From the NCBI GenBank assembly GCA_945872245.1, contig CAMBZB010000006.1:21511-85510 (forward strand): DNA of 64,000 nt. The letters run 5' to 3'. Positions 32,830 to 41,905 of the stretch are shown here, piece after piece. Positions within the stretch are counted from its first letter, which is position 1. Each line of letters starts with the position of its first letter. Made by a program: the position numbers and the translations under genes. The DNA comes from Flavobacterium psychrophilum. GTDB taxonomy: Bacteria; Bacteroidota; Bacteroidia; Flavobacteriales; Flavobacteriaceae. The notes beneath the pieces are model-generated. The model saw nothing but the letters and a program-made list of their open reading frames with translations, did no database searches and was not told where the DNA came from.

Positions 32830-34302
32830 ATGATCGCACACAACTCCAAGATTATCGGCGAAGGACTGACTTACGATGATGTATTATTAGTTCCAAATTA
32901 TTCTAACGTGCTTCCTCGCGAAGTCAGTATCAAATCAAGATTTTCCAGAAATATAACGCTTAATGTTCCTATTGTGTCTGCTGCTATGGACACTGTTACC
33001 GAAAGTGCGATGGCAATTGCCATGGCTCAAGAAGGTGGCATAGGCGTTTTGCACAAAAATATGACCATCGAGCAACAAGCGGCCAAAGTGCGCAAAGTAA
33101 AACGTGCCGAGTCCGGGATGATTATCGATCCGGTGACTTTGCCTTTGAGTTCTAACGTTGCCGATGCTAAAAATGCCATGAAAGAATTTGGTATTGGTGG
33201 TATTCCCATTGTGGACGAAAATAGAGTGCTCAAAGGAATTGTAACCAATAGGGATTTGCGTTTCGAAAAAAACAATGCCCGACCTATTATTGAAGTGATG
33301 ACCAGCGAAAACTTGGTTACCGTTGCCGAAGGAACTTCTTTGGGTCAGGCCGAAGTAGTTTTGCAAGGTTACAAAATCGAGAAACTTCCAGTGGTAAATG
33401 CCGAAAATAAATTGGTAGGTCTAATCACTTTTAGAGATATCACCAAATTAACCCAAAAACCAAACGCTAATAAAGACGTTTACGGTCGTTTACGCGTGGC
33501 TGCAGCCATTGGTGTAACTGGTGATGCACTCGAAAGAGCTGCAGCTTTGATACAAGCGGGTGTCGATGCCATCATTATTGATACCGCTCACGGTCATACA
33601 CAAGGCGTGGTCAATGTGTTGACAGCTATAAAAGTTAAATTTCCAAAAATAGACGTTGTTGTTGGAAATATTGCCACACCCGAAGCGGCCCAATTCTTGG
33701 TCGAAAACGGTGCCGATGGCGTAAAAGTAGGAATTGGTCCGGGTTCTATTTGTACCACACGTATTATTGCAGGGGTTGGTTTTCCTCAGTTTTCTGCCGT
33801 TCTTGAAGTGGCCGCCGCTTTAAAAGGAACTGGAGTTCCTGTGATTGCTGATGGTGGCATTCGCTACACAGGTGATATTCCTAAGGCGATTGCTGCCGGG
33901 GCTGATTGTGTGATGCTCGGTTCACTTTTGGCAGGAACCAAAGAATCTCCGGGAGAAACCATTATTTTCGAAGGAAGAAAATTCAAATCCTACCGTGGCA
34001 TGGGTTCTGTTGAAGCGATGGAAGGCGGATCAAAAGACCGTTATTTCCAGGATGTAGAAGACGATGTCAAGAAACTGGTTCCCGAAGGAATCGTGGGGCG
34101 TGTGCCTTACAAAGGGCACTTGGAAGAAAGCATGCAACAATTCATAGGCGGGCTGCGTGCAGGAATGGGGTATTGCGGTGCCAAGGATGTACTAACCTTG
34201 CAAGACACAGGGCGTTTTGTTCGCATCACCTCCAGTGGAATCACGGAAAGTCACCCGCACAATGTGACCATTACTAAAGAAGCACCGAATTATTCGAGAT
34301 AG
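32830..34302 (+). CDS. guaB: IMP dehydrogenase
   Basis: Oxidises IMP to XMP, the first committed step of GMP synthesis. The 490-residue chain has the catalytic TIM barrel interrupted by a two-CBS (Bateman) domain at about residues 95-205 ([29 protein letters not shown]). Active-site motifs: [12 protein letters not shown] (catalytic Cys), [21 protein letters not shown], and the flap [19 protein letters not shown] with the Arg-Tyr dyad in [10 protein letters not shown]. Length is normal. Confidence 0.98.
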   Translation: MIAHNSKIIGEGLTYDDVLLVPNYSNVLPREVSIKSRFSRNITLNVPIVSAAMDTVTESAMAIAMAQEGGIGVLHKNMTIEQQAAKVRKVKRAESGMIIDPVTLPLSSNVADAKNAMKEFGIGGIPIVDENRVLKGIVTNRDLRFEKNNARPIIEVMTSENLVTVAEGTSLGQAEVVLQGYKIEKLPVVNAENKLVGLITFRDITKLTQKPNANKDVYGRLRVAAAIGVTGDALERAAALIQAGVDAIIIDTAHGHTQGVVNVLTAIKVKFPKIDVVVGNIATPEAAQFLVENGADGVKVGIGPGSICTTRIIAGVGFPQFSAVLEVAAALKGTGVPVIADGGIRYTGDIPKAIAAGADCVMLGSLLAGTKESPGETIIFEGRKFKSYRGMGSVEAMEGGSKDRYFQDVEDDVKKLVPEGIVGRVPYKGHLEESMQQFIGGLRAGMGYCGAKDVLTLQDTGRFVRITSSGITESHPHNVTITKEAPNYSR

Positions 34303-34348
34303 TTTTTGCCGCCAAGTCACAAAGACTCAAAGGAAATTATAAATACAC

Positions 34349-34383
34349 AAAAGGCGCAGGATTTAGATCTTGGGCCTTTTTTT
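34349..34383 (+). terminator. Probable guaB terminator
   Basis: AAAAGGC (34349-34355) pairs with GCCTTTT (34374-34380), 18-base loop, then T residues. The stretch before it, gccgccaagtcacaaagact, resembles a phrase common between genes in flavobacteria. Confidence 0.5.
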
Positions 34384-34398
34384 AATAAAAATATAAAT

Positions 34399-35745
34399 TT
34401 ATATTCCTACGAAATTACTTGGTGTAATTTGCATTAACTCTTCTTTTATTTCGGCAGAAACTTCTAAAGTCGCAATAAAATTATGAATCGCTTTTTTGTC
34501 AATAGCTTCGTTAGTTCTGGTCAGTCCCTTCAGGGCTTCATACGGATTTGGGTAGGCTTCGCGACGCAAAATAGTTTGTATCGCCTCGGCAACAACCGCC
34601 CAGTTTTTCTCTAAATCTTCGTGGAATTTGGATTCGTTCAAAAGCAGTTTGTTCAAGCCTTTCAGGGTCGCTTCAAAAGCGATCAAAGTATGTCCCATCG
34701 GCACGCCTATGTTTCTCAAAACGGTACTGTCCGTCAAGTCGCGTTGCAATCTGGACAAAGGCAATTTGGCCGAAAGGTGTTCGAAAATCGCATTGGCTAT
34801 GCCTAAATTTCCTTCCGAATTCTCAAAATCAATCGGGTTTACCTTGTGTGGCATGGCTGAGGAACCAATTTCACCCGCTTTTATTTTTTGTTTGAAATAG
34901 TCCATCGAAACATAGGTCCAAATGTCTCGATCCAAATCAATAATGATGGTGTTGATTCTTTTCAACGCATCAAAAAACGCCGCGAAGTGGTCGTAATGCT
35001 CGATTTGCGTTGTAGGGAAGGAGTGATGCAACCCCAGGTTTTCTTCCACAAAGGTTCCTCCGAATTTTCTCCAGTCAATTTTTGGATAGGCCACGTGATG
35101 AGCATTGTAATTTCCTGTCGCGCCACCAAATTTGGCTGCAAAAGGAATATTGAACAACAAACGCATTTGCTCTTCCAACCGTTCCACAAAAACACCTATT
35201 TCCTTACCCAAACGCGTTGGAGAAGCTGGTTGTCCGTGGGTTCTGGCCAGCATGGGGATATCGCGCCATTCGATGCTCAACTCTTTCAATTTGGAAGTCA
35301 AAGTGATCAAGGAGGGCATGTATACTTTCTCGAAAGCCTCTTTGGTCGAAAGTGGAATCGCGGTATTGTTGATGTCTTGGGAAGTCAGTCCAAAGTGGAT
35401 GAACTCTTTGAATGGTGACAATCCCAGTTTTTCGAAAGCGTCTTTGATGAAATATTCCACGGCCTTTACGTCGTGGTTGGTCACTTTTTCGGTTTCTTTG
35501 ATCCAAAGGGCATCTTCGGTAGAGAAGTTTTTATAGATGTCACGCAAACTTTCGAATACATTCGGGTTGACGGCTGCAAGTTGAGGCAAAGGAATTTGGC
35601 AAAGCGCAATGAAATATTCAATTTCTACCAATACGCGGTATTTGATTAAGGCTTCTTCAGAGAAGAATTTCGAAAGGGAACTGGTTTTGCTTCTGTATCT
35701 GCCGTCAATTGGCGATACGGCGTTTAATTCGTTTAATTCAGTCAT
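34399..35745 (-). CDS. purB: Adenylosuccinate lyase
   Basis: Cleaves SAICAR to AICAR and adenylosuccinate to AMP in purine synthesis. The 448-residue protein belongs to the longer bacterial PurB group with MTELNELNAVSPIDGRYRSKT at the start. Superfamily signatures: FIHFGLTSQDINNTA, MLARTHGQPASPTRLGKE, and the flexible catalytic loop GSSAMPHKVNPIDFENSEGN with its Ser. A -7 box is present upstream. It converges with guaB, another purine gene. Confidence 0.98.
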   Translation of the reverse strand: MTELNELNAVSPIDGRYRSKTSSLSKFFSEEALIKYRVLVEIEYFIALCQIPLPQLAAVNPNVFESLRDIYKNFSTEDALWIKETEKVTNHDVKAVEYFIKDAFEKLGLSPFKEFIHFGLTSQDINNTAIPLSTKEAFEKVYMPSLITLTSKLKELSIEWRDIPMLARTHGQPASPTRLGKEIGVFVERLEEQMRLLFNIPFAAKFGGATGNYNAHHVAYPKIDWRKFGGTFVEENLGLHHSFPTTQIEHYDHFAAFFDALKRINTIIIDLDRDIWTYVSMDYFKQKIKAGEIGSSAMPHKVNPIDFENSEGNLGIANAIFEHLSAKLPLSRLQRDLTDSTVLRNIGVPMGHTLIAFEATLKGLNKLLLNESKFHEDLEKNWAVVAEAIQTILRREAYPNPYEALKGLTRTNEAIDKKAIHNFIATLEVSAEIKEELMQITPSNFVGI

Positions 35746-35768
35746 TGTTGTGGTGTTGTTAGAAAGCG

Positions 35769-35776
35769 CAAAGATA
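35769..35776 (-). promoter_or_regulatory. -7 box for purB
   Basis: TATCTTTG on the minus strand, 23 bases before the ATG. Upstream, 35784-35812 is a run of short direct repeats of GATTTCA, low-complexity sequence. Confidence 0.55.
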
Positions 35777-35853
35777 ACGGATTTCAGATATTAGATTTCA
35801 GATTTCAGATTTAAAAATTTTGCCGTAGAAATTGATTTTTGCAAATGCAATTA

Positions 35854-36546
35854 CTATTTCAATTTTTTAAGTTCTTTTTGAACGATTTTCATCCCTTTTT
35901 CACCCGTCGTGGCAATCACTTTGATGTCATTTGGCAAATTGTAAATTTCGGCAGGATTCGGGTCAATATAAAAAACAGGAATCGTTGCTTTAGCAAAATT
36001 CATCAAACTAGCCGCAGGATAAACCTGCAAGGAGGTGCCAATAATGATAAGAATATCCGCATTTTGAACAAGAAATACAGCTTCTTCCAAGGCTGGAACT
36101 TCCTCGCCAAACCAGACGATGTGTGGCCGCAATTGGTTCCCTTTGTCGTCAAAATCGCCAAAATTTAAATCGCCTTGCCAGTCCAGGATGTAATGGCTGT
36201 TTTTGGTACTTCTCACTTTCAACAATTCTCCGTGAAGATGCAATACATTCGAGCTTCCTGATTTTTCGTGAAGGTTGTCTACGTTTTGGGTGATGATTTG
36301 CACCTCGAAATGGTTTTCCAATTCCGTTAGGATTTGATGCCCTAAATTGGGTTGTACTTCGTGTAATTGTCGGCGTCTTTGGTTGTAAAAATCCAACACT
36401 AATTTGGGGTTTTTCTGCCAACCTTCGGGTGTTGCCACATCCATGACATTGTGCCCTTCCCAAAGTCCACCGGCATCACGAAAAGTTTGGATCCCACTTT
36501 CAGCACTTATTCCCGCTCCTGATAAAACGACTAGTTTCTTTTTCAT
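35854..36546 (-). CDS. cobB: Sir2-family NAD-dependent protein deacylase (CobB-like), without cysteines
   Basis: A 230-residue class III-type bacterial sirtuin that removes acyl groups from lysines with NAD. NAD-binding motifs LSGAGISAESGIQTFRDAGG, TQNVDNLHE and IGTSLQVYPAASL are intact, as is the catalytic His in LHLHGEL. The YxxR element (FYNQRRRQL) that marks desuccinylase/demalonylase activity in CobB and SIRT5 is present. Unusually, the zinc-binding cysteine pairs are missing: the small-domain segment VRSTKNSHYILDWQGDLNFG has none, and the whole protein has no Cys. The fold must be stabilised otherwise. Confidence 0.92.
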   Translation of the reverse strand: MKKKLVVLSGAGISAESGIQTFRDAGGLWEGHNVMDVATPEGWQKNPKLVLDFYNQRRRQLHEVQPNLGHQILTELENHFEVQIITQNVDNLHEKSGSSNVLHLHGELLKVRSTKNSHYILDWQGDLNFGDFDDKGNQLRPHIVWFGEEVPALEEAVFLVQNADILIIIGTSLQVYPAASLMNFAKATIPVFYIDPNPAEIYNLPNDIKVIATTGEKGMKIVQKELKKLK

Positions 36547-36618
36547 GTTTTATATTTTTTGCCAAGAAGGCATAAAAGCCGAAAGATTATTTTTGAAAAT
36601 AAAAGTAATCTTTTTTGT

Positions 36619-36626
36619 TATTTTTG
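36619..36626 (+). promoter_or_regulatory. -7 box for the TrmH gene
   Basis: TATTTTTG, exact TAnnTTTG, 18 bases before the ATG at 36645. Confidence 0.5.
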
Positions 36627-36644
36627 CCAAAATAATTCCGCAAT

Positions 36645-37325
36645 ATGATTGACCTCGACTACCTTCATTTCCTCGAAAATATCCTGACTGATAACCGTAA
36701 AAATAAGTTCCTGAAAGTATTGGAAAACAGAACCAAACATTTTACCATTGCTGTGGAAGACATTTTCCAAATGCACAATGCCAGTGCGGTGATGCGCAGT
36801 TGCGAGATTTTTGGTATTCAGGAATTGAACGTGATCGAACAGCGCTATGGCAAAAGCATCGACAAGGAAATCGCGATGGGTGCCCAGAAATGGGTTGACA
36901 TCAATAAATTTGACAATGTTACCAATTGCCTCGATACGTTGAAAGGCCAAGGCTACCAAATCATTGCCACAACCCCGCACGAGAATGATTGTTTGCTGGA
37001 TGACTTTGACATTTCGAAACCCAGTGCCTTGTTTTTTGGAACAGAACGGGACGGTTTGTCGGAGGAGATTTTACAAAAAGCCGATGGCTTTCTTAAAATT
37101 CCCATGACCGGTTTTACCGAGAGTCTGAATATCTCGGTTTCGGCGGCCATCATCATCCAGAACTTGATGAGTAGATTGCGCCATTCGGATATCGATTGGC
37201 ATTTGTCCGAAGAAGAAATCTTAATTAAGCGATTGGCTTGGGCCAAGAATTCCATAAAAGACATCAAGAGAATTGAAGCGCGATATTACGCCGAAGTTCA
37301 AAATGGGGGAGTCATAGAAGGATAA
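36645..37325 (+). CDS. trmH: TrmH-family RNA 2'-O-methyltransferase (probable tRNA Gm18)
   Basis: A 226-residue SPOUT methyltransferase. Motif 1 VMRSCEIFGIQELNVIE with the catalytic Arg, motif 2 ALFFGTERDGLSEE and motif 3 IPMTGFTESLNISVSAAI form the SAM-binding knot. The N-terminal and C-terminal extensions match TrmH (tRNA guanosine-18 2'-O) rather than the rRNA enzyme RlmB, which has an N-terminal L30e-like domain absent here. Target is inferred. Confidence 0.9.
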   Translation: MIDLDYLHFLENILTDNRKNKFLKVLENRTKHFTIAVEDIFQMHNASAVMRSCEIFGIQELNVIEQRYGKSIDKEIAMGAQKWVDINKFDNVTNCLDTLKGQGYQIIATTPHENDCLLDDFDISKPSALFFGTERDGLSEEILQKADGFLKIPMTGFTESLNISVSAAIIIQNLMSRLRHSDIDWHLSEEEILIKRLAWAKNSIKDIKRIEARYYAEVQNGGVIEG

Positions 37326-37424
37326 ATTCGGCAAAAACAGGAGGGTATAAGTACAAATTTCCGACTTTTTCAATTTTTGGATAATAGTACCCTATTTAAG
37401 GATTTTTGAAGATTCAACACTGCC

Positions 37425-37432
37425 TAAATTTG
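37425..37432 (+). promoter_or_regulatory. -7 box for the phosphofructokinase gene
   Basis: TAAATTTG, exact TAnnTTTG, 19 bases before the ATG at 37452. A TTG at 37406-37408 is only 16 bases upstream, shorter than usual. Confidence 0.5.
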
Positions 37433-37451
37433 AATCATTAAATCAAAAAAA

Positions 37452-38672
37452 ATGAAAGATTCGATTGCTATTCTATGCGGAGGTGGACCTGCACCAGGTA
37501 TAAATGCAGTAGTAAGTACGCTTATTAAAGTTTTTATAAAAGAAAATTACCGTGTCATCGGCATTCATGAGGGATACAAAACAATTTTTACCGACAATCC
37601 CAATACAGTGGATTTGAGTTTTGAATATGCCGATAAAATATTCAGCCTTGGTGGCTCTTCTCTTAAAATGAGCCGTTACAAACCCAAAGACAGTGAATTT
37701 AAGACCGATTTTTTTGTGAAGAACAACGTGAAACTTTTGGTTACCATTGGTGGCGATGATACCGCATCTACGGCTAACCGAATAGGTAAATTCTTGGCCA
37801 GTAATAGTATCAATGTCAGCAATATCCACGTTCCCAAAACGATTGACAATGACCTTCCCTTGCCAGACAGAAATCCTACTTTTGGGTTTCACTCTGCCAA
37901 AGATGAAGGGGTGCGAATAGGCAACACTATTTATGAAGATGCCAGAACTAGTGAGAATTGGTTTGTGTTATCAACGATGGGGCGAGAGGCAGGCCATCTT
38001 GCTTTTGGTATTGGCATGAGTTGTCACTTTCCAATGGTAATTATTCCCGAAATGTTCAATAAAACCAGTGTGACATTCGAAAAGATTACCCGAATCTTGG
38101 TGTCATCGATTATCAAAAGAAAAATAGAGAATATTCCTTACGGGGTGATTATTATTAGCGAAGGGGTTTTTCATTTTATGGATGATAATGAAATAAACAA
38201 TTCAGGAATAAACTTTACCTACGACGACCATGGGCATCCCGAACTGGGTAATGTGAGCAAGTCGCATATTTTTAACATGCTCCTGCAACAAAAGCTGAAA
38301 AGCATGGATATTGATGTAAAAAGCAGGCCGGTAGAAATGGGCTATGAGCTCCGATGTTGCAGGCCTATTGGTTTTGACCTTACTTTATGTACGTTGCTGG
38401 CGATGGGCGTAAATAAATTATTCCAACAAGGGCTTACAGGCTGCTTGGTATCGGCCAACTCCAATGGCGATATCAAACCACTCTACTTAAAAGACCTCGA
38501 GGGGCCTGACGGAAAAATAAAACCGCGTCTTGTGGATATTGAATCCGAAATGGCAAAATTACTTTTTTCTAATCTGCACTATATCACAGCAACGGATTAT
38601 GAAAAAGCAAAAAAATATGTGCCCAATCCCGAAGAATATGATTTCAATAAAATACTAGAGTGGGAGAAGTAA
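37452..38672 (+). CDS. 6-phosphofructokinase, probably PPi-dependent
   Basis: A 406-residue PfkA-superfamily enzyme. The phosphoryl-donor site reads TIGGDDTAS where ATP enzymes have GGDGS, and the following motif is PKTIDNDLP where ATP enzymes have PGTIDND. Asp and Lys at these two positions are the accepted marks of pyrophosphate-dependent (reversible) enzymes. Catalytic TIDND, MGREAGHLA and the fructose-6-phosphate site EMGYELRCCRP are present. It precedes the glycogen cluster by 450 bases with a terminator between. Use of PPi would allow operation towards gluconeogenesis; this is inference from residues. Confidence 0.88.
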   Translation: MKDSIAILCGGGPAPGINAVVSTLIKVFIKENYRVIGIHEGYKTIFTDNPNTVDLSFEYADKIFSLGGSSLKMSRYKPKDSEFKTDFFVKNNVKLLVTIGGDDTASTANRIGKFLASNSINVSNIHVPKTIDNDLPLPDRNPTFGFHSAKDEGVRIGNTIYEDARTSENWFVLSTMGREAGHLAFGIGMSCHFPMVIIPEMFNKTSVTFEKITRILVSSIIKRKIENIPYGVIIISEGVFHFMDDNEINNSGINFTYDDHGHPELGNVSKSHIFNMLLQQKLKSMDIDVKSRPVEMGYELRCCRPIGFDLTLCTLLAMGVNKLFQQGLTGCLVSANSNGDIKPLYLKDLEGPDGKIKPRLVDIESEMAKLLFSNLHYITATDYEKAKKYVPNPEEYDFNKILEWEK

Positions 38673-39123
38673 GATAGGTTAAGAATTCAGTCTTTTTTGA
38701 TTGAATTGATAAAAATACCCGATTGGTTTCAAAACCTTTCGGGTGTTTTTTTATTGGTCGTGGGCGGATTTTAAATTCTCTTTTTAGATTTTTTTTCTAT
38801 TTTTTAGGAGTTGTCAATAACTTTACGGCAAATAAAGGGCGTTATTTTGAGCAAAATAAAAGCATTATATTTGCCAGTTGGTAAAATTAGTTTCGGAATT
38901 TTTAAAGATTGGATCGGATTGACAGTTTTTATTGGTATTTCAATAAATTTTCACGTCCATTAGTATTTTCTGTTTTTTTTACTAAATTTAGAAAAACATA
39001 AAAGTAAGATAATTTCCAATTTTTATTAGCGTATTTTTATGAAATATTAGATAAATGGAGTTCCTTAATTCATGATAAAAGGGCGGATTATATAGCAATT
39101 ATTGAAAAGAAACTGATTCTTAA
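38673..39123. other. 451-base gene-free stretch with terminator and long glgA leader
   Basis: Contains the phosphofructokinase terminator (38717-38753) and then, at 38866-38873, TATATTTG, an exact -7 box on the plus strand with a TTG 16 bases upstream. If this is the glg promoter, the glgA message has an untranslated leader of roughly 240 bases. No open frame of note and no recognised riboswitch was seen in it. Confidence 0.5.
38717..38753 (+). terminator. Terminator after the phosphofructokinase gene
   Basis: ACCCGA (38717-38722) pairs with TCGGGT (38739-38744), with an inner GGTTT/AACC helix, followed by GTTTTTTTATT. Confidence 0.82.
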
Positions 39124-40545
39124 ATGGAAATATTTCATATCGCTGCGGAGTGTTATCCGGTGGCAAAAGTGGGCGGTTTGGCCGATGTTGTTGGAGCCTT
39201 GCCAAAATATCAAAATAACGTGAATCATCGAGTTAGGGTAGTGCTTCCTTGTTATGAAACTCCCTTCCTAAAAGAAAATGAGTGGGATTGTGTTTATTCG
39301 GATCATGTGAAATTGGGGAATTTTAATTTCCCGTTCAACGTTCTTAAGGAAACTTCGGATAAGTTGGGATTCGAATTGTATTTGATAGCAATTCCGGAAT
39401 TATTCGATCGAAAAGACATCTATGGTTATGAAGATGATATCGAGCGGTTTGTGTCTTTTCAAATCGCTGCATTGGATTGGATCATTAGCAGAACGGAAGT
39501 TCCAGATGTCATCAATTGCCACGACCATCACACGGGATTAATTCCGTTTATGATGTTACATGCTCCTAAATATTTGAAGTTGCAGCTTATACCTTCGGTG
39601 ATTACGATACACAATTCGATCTATCAAGGGCAATTCGGTTTTGATAAATTGTATTATTTGCCAGAATTCGATTTGTCGAAAGTGACTCTTTTGCAATGGA
39701 ACAACAGCATCAATTCATTGGCGACAGCCATCAAATGCGCTTCGGCGGTGACAACGGTTTCGCCGAATTATCTGAATGAAATTAATTATTCGGCCTATGG
39801 ATTAGAATCGTTATTTAACCTTGTGCGACACAAATCTAAAGGCATTTTGAACGGGATTGACGTTGAAGTTTGGAATCCAGCCACAGATACGATGTTGGAA
39901 AGTAATTTTTCCAGTAAAAATTTCAAAAAAGGAAAGCAGGAGAACAAAGAAAAATTGTGCTTGGAGTTCAATTTAGACCCAACAAAACCCCTTTTTAGTT
40001 TCATTGGAAGGTTATTGGAGGAAAAGGGAGCGGATTTATTACCCCATGCCGCTGCATTTGCTTTGTCTGAAAATTACAAAGAAATCAACATTCTGGTTTT
40101 AGGATCGGGAAACGCGGAAATAGAAAATCAATTGGGTCATTTGTTGACTGGTTTTAAAGGAAACTGCAATGTTTATATTGGGTATAATGAAGCATTAGCA
40201 CACCTGATTTATGCGGGTTCTGATTTTTTATTGATGCCTTCAAGGGTAGAGCCTTGTGGTTTGAACCAAATGTATGCTTTGCGCTATGGCACAATTCCCA
40301 TTGTGAGACGAACGGGAGGCCTTAAAGACACGGTAATCGATTTGGGTGACGACGGAAACGGCATCTGCCATGATCAAGCCACTGTGAGCGATGTTTGTTA
40401 TTCGATTCAAAGGGCGGTGAATTTATATAAAGACAAGAAAAAATTAAATGATATTCGTAAATCAGCGATGGCCATTGACCATTCCTGGGAAAATGTTTGT
40501 CAGCAATATATAGAATTGTATAATTTAATACTAAATAAAAAATGA
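39124..40545 (+). CDS. glgA: Glycogen synthase (GT5, ADP-glucose)
   Basis: Transfers glucose from ADP-glucose to the growing alpha-1,4-glucan. The 473-residue GT5 enzyme has the N-terminal AECYPVAKVGGLADVVGALPK (KxGGL, ADP-glucose binding), VITIHNSIYQGQFG, VTTVSPNYLNEI, SFIGRLLEEKGAD (start of the C-terminal Rossmann domain) and PSRVEPCGLNQMYALRYGTIPIVRRTGG (catalytic Glu region). Length is normal. It is the first gene of glgA-glgC-glgE-glgB; its end overlaps glgC by four bases, so translation is coupled. Confidence 0.97.
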   Translation: MEIFHIAAECYPVAKVGGLADVVGALPKYQNNVNHRVRVVLPCYETPFLKENEWDCVYSDHVKLGNFNFPFNVLKETSDKLGFELYLIAIPELFDRKDIYGYEDDIERFVSFQIAALDWIISRTEVPDVINCHDHHTGLIPFMMLHAPKYLKLQLIPSVITIHNSIYQGQFGFDKLYYLPEFDLSKVTLLQWNNSINSLATAIKCASAVTTVSPNYLNEINYSAYGLESLFNLVRHKSKGILNGIDVEVWNPATDTMLESNFSSKNFKKGKQENKEKLCLEFNLDPTKPLFSFIGRLLEEKGADLLPHAAAFALSENYKEINILVLGSGNAEIENQLGHLLTGFKGNCNVYIGYNEALAHLIYAGSDFLLMPSRVEPCGLNQMYALRYGTIPIVRRTGGLKDTVIDLGDDGNGICHDQATVSDVCYSIQRAVNLYKDKKKLNDIRKSAMAIDHSWENVCQQYIELYNLILNKK

Positions 40546-41825
40546 AAGCTAAAAGGAAAAATGTTATCGCAATTATTCTCGGTGGTGGTCAGGGCTCCAG
40601 ATTATTTCCATTGACGGAGTCACGTTCAAAACCTGCTGTTCCGATTGGGGGAAAGTACCGTTTAGTCGATATTCCAATCTCAAACTGCATGAATTCTGAT
40701 ATTTACCGGATATTTGTTTTGACTCAATTCAATTCAGCTTCCTTGAATGCACACATCAAGAACACCTACCATTTTAGTATTTTTAGTCATGCTTTTGTCG
40801 ATATCTTGGCCGCGGAACAAACACCGGACAATCCCACTTGGTTTCAGGGAACCGCTGACGCCGTAAGGCAATGTATGCCTCATTTTTTAAACCATAAATT
40901 TGACTATGCCTTGATTCTTTCCGGGGATCAATTGTACCAAATGGATTTGGATGAAATGATTGAGGCCCATATAAAAAATGAAGCCGACATCTCCATAGCT
41001 ACTTTACCAGTAAATGATAAAGATGCTCCTGAATTTGGAATTCTAAAAACCAACGCCCAAAGTGGTATTGAATCGTTTATTGAAAAGCCAGCCAAAGAAC
41101 TGTTACCGGATTGGAAATCGGATGTTAGCGATCAAATGCGAAATGAGGGAAAACATTATTTGGCCTCGATGGGAATTTATATTTTCAATAAAAAATTATT
41201 GGTGGATATCATGTCAAACCCCAATACCAAAGATTTCGGAAAAGAAATTATTCCTCAAGCGGTTGTTGGTGGTAAAAAAGTATTTAGCTTTCAATATGAG
41301 GGCTATTGGACTGACATTGGTAATATCGACTCTTTTTTCGAAGCCAATATTGGTTTGACAGCCGATTTGCCTCAATTTAATTTATTTGACAACGAGAATA
41401 AGATATACACGCGTCCCCGATTGTTGCCTCCTACAAAATTTAAAAAAACAAATGTTGATAGGTCGTTAATATCGGAAGGTTGCATTTTGAATGCCAAAGA
41501 AATTAGTCATTCGGTAATTGGAATCCGATCCCGAATCGGGGAGGATACAGTTATTCAAAATAGCTATGTCATGGGTAACGATTTTTATCAGAACATTGAT
41601 GAAATGAATGCTGATATTCAAAATAACAAACAATTAATCGGCATTGGCGAAAGATGTTATATAAATACCGCCATTATAGATAAAAACTGTAGGATTGGCA
41701 ACGATGTCCATATCAACGGTGGTAATCATTTGGAGGATTATTCCAATGAGCTTTACGCCGTCAAAGATGGTGTTGTGGTTGTTAAAAAAGGGGCTATTTT
41801 ACCGGATAATTATTCCATAAAATAG
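40542..41825 (+). CDS. glgC: Glucose-1-phosphate adenylyltransferase (ADP-glucose pyrophosphorylase)
   Basis: Makes ADP-glucose from ATP and glucose 1-phosphate, the substrate of GlgA. The 427-residue protein has a nucleotidyltransferase domain (ILGGGQGSRLFPLTESRSKP, GTADAVRQC, LSGDQLYQMD, FGILKTNAQSGIESFIEKP) and a C-terminal left-handed beta-helix (SVIGIRSRIGEDTVIQNS). The ATG overlaps the glgA stop. Arg and Lys residues for allosteric control by sugar phosphates are plausible but cannot be assigned by eye. Confidence 0.97.
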   Translation: MKAKRKNVIAIILGGGQGSRLFPLTESRSKPAVPIGGKYRLVDIPISNCMNSDIYRIFVLTQFNSASLNAHIKNTYHFSIFSHAFVDILAAEQTPDNPTWFQGTADAVRQCMPHFLNHKFDYALILSGDQLYQMDLDEMIEAHIKNEADISIATLPVNDKDAPEFGILKTNAQSGIESFIEKPAKELLPDWKSDVSDQMRNEGKHYLASMGIYIFNKKLLVDIMSNPNTKDFGKEIIPQAVVGGKKVFSFQYEGYWTDIGNIDSFFEANIGLTADLPQFNLFDNENKIYTRPRLLPPTKFKKTNVDRSLISEGCILNAKEISHSVIGIRSRIGEDTVIQNSYVMGNDFYQNIDEMNADIQNNKQLIGIGERCYINTAIIDKNCRIGNDVHINGGNHLEDYSNELYAVKDGVVVVKKGAILPDNYSIK

Positions 41826-41905
41826 CTAATGGTACTGATTTTTTTATATGTCATTCCCATAGTATAATTTTCACCATATTCAGTTGAATTTTTTAAAAAT
41901 ACAAA

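Noticed and set aside
34888-35418. A 176-codon open frame antisense to purB
   Set aside because: It lies wholly inside purB on the other strand, has no family-like sequence and reflects codon bias of purB. The same applies to the other long antisense frames, for example 11648-12073 within kdsA and 57513-57929 within dsbD.
38866-39123. A small upstream gene in the glgA leader
   Set aside because: Only short frames without a recognisable start site or conserved sequence were found.
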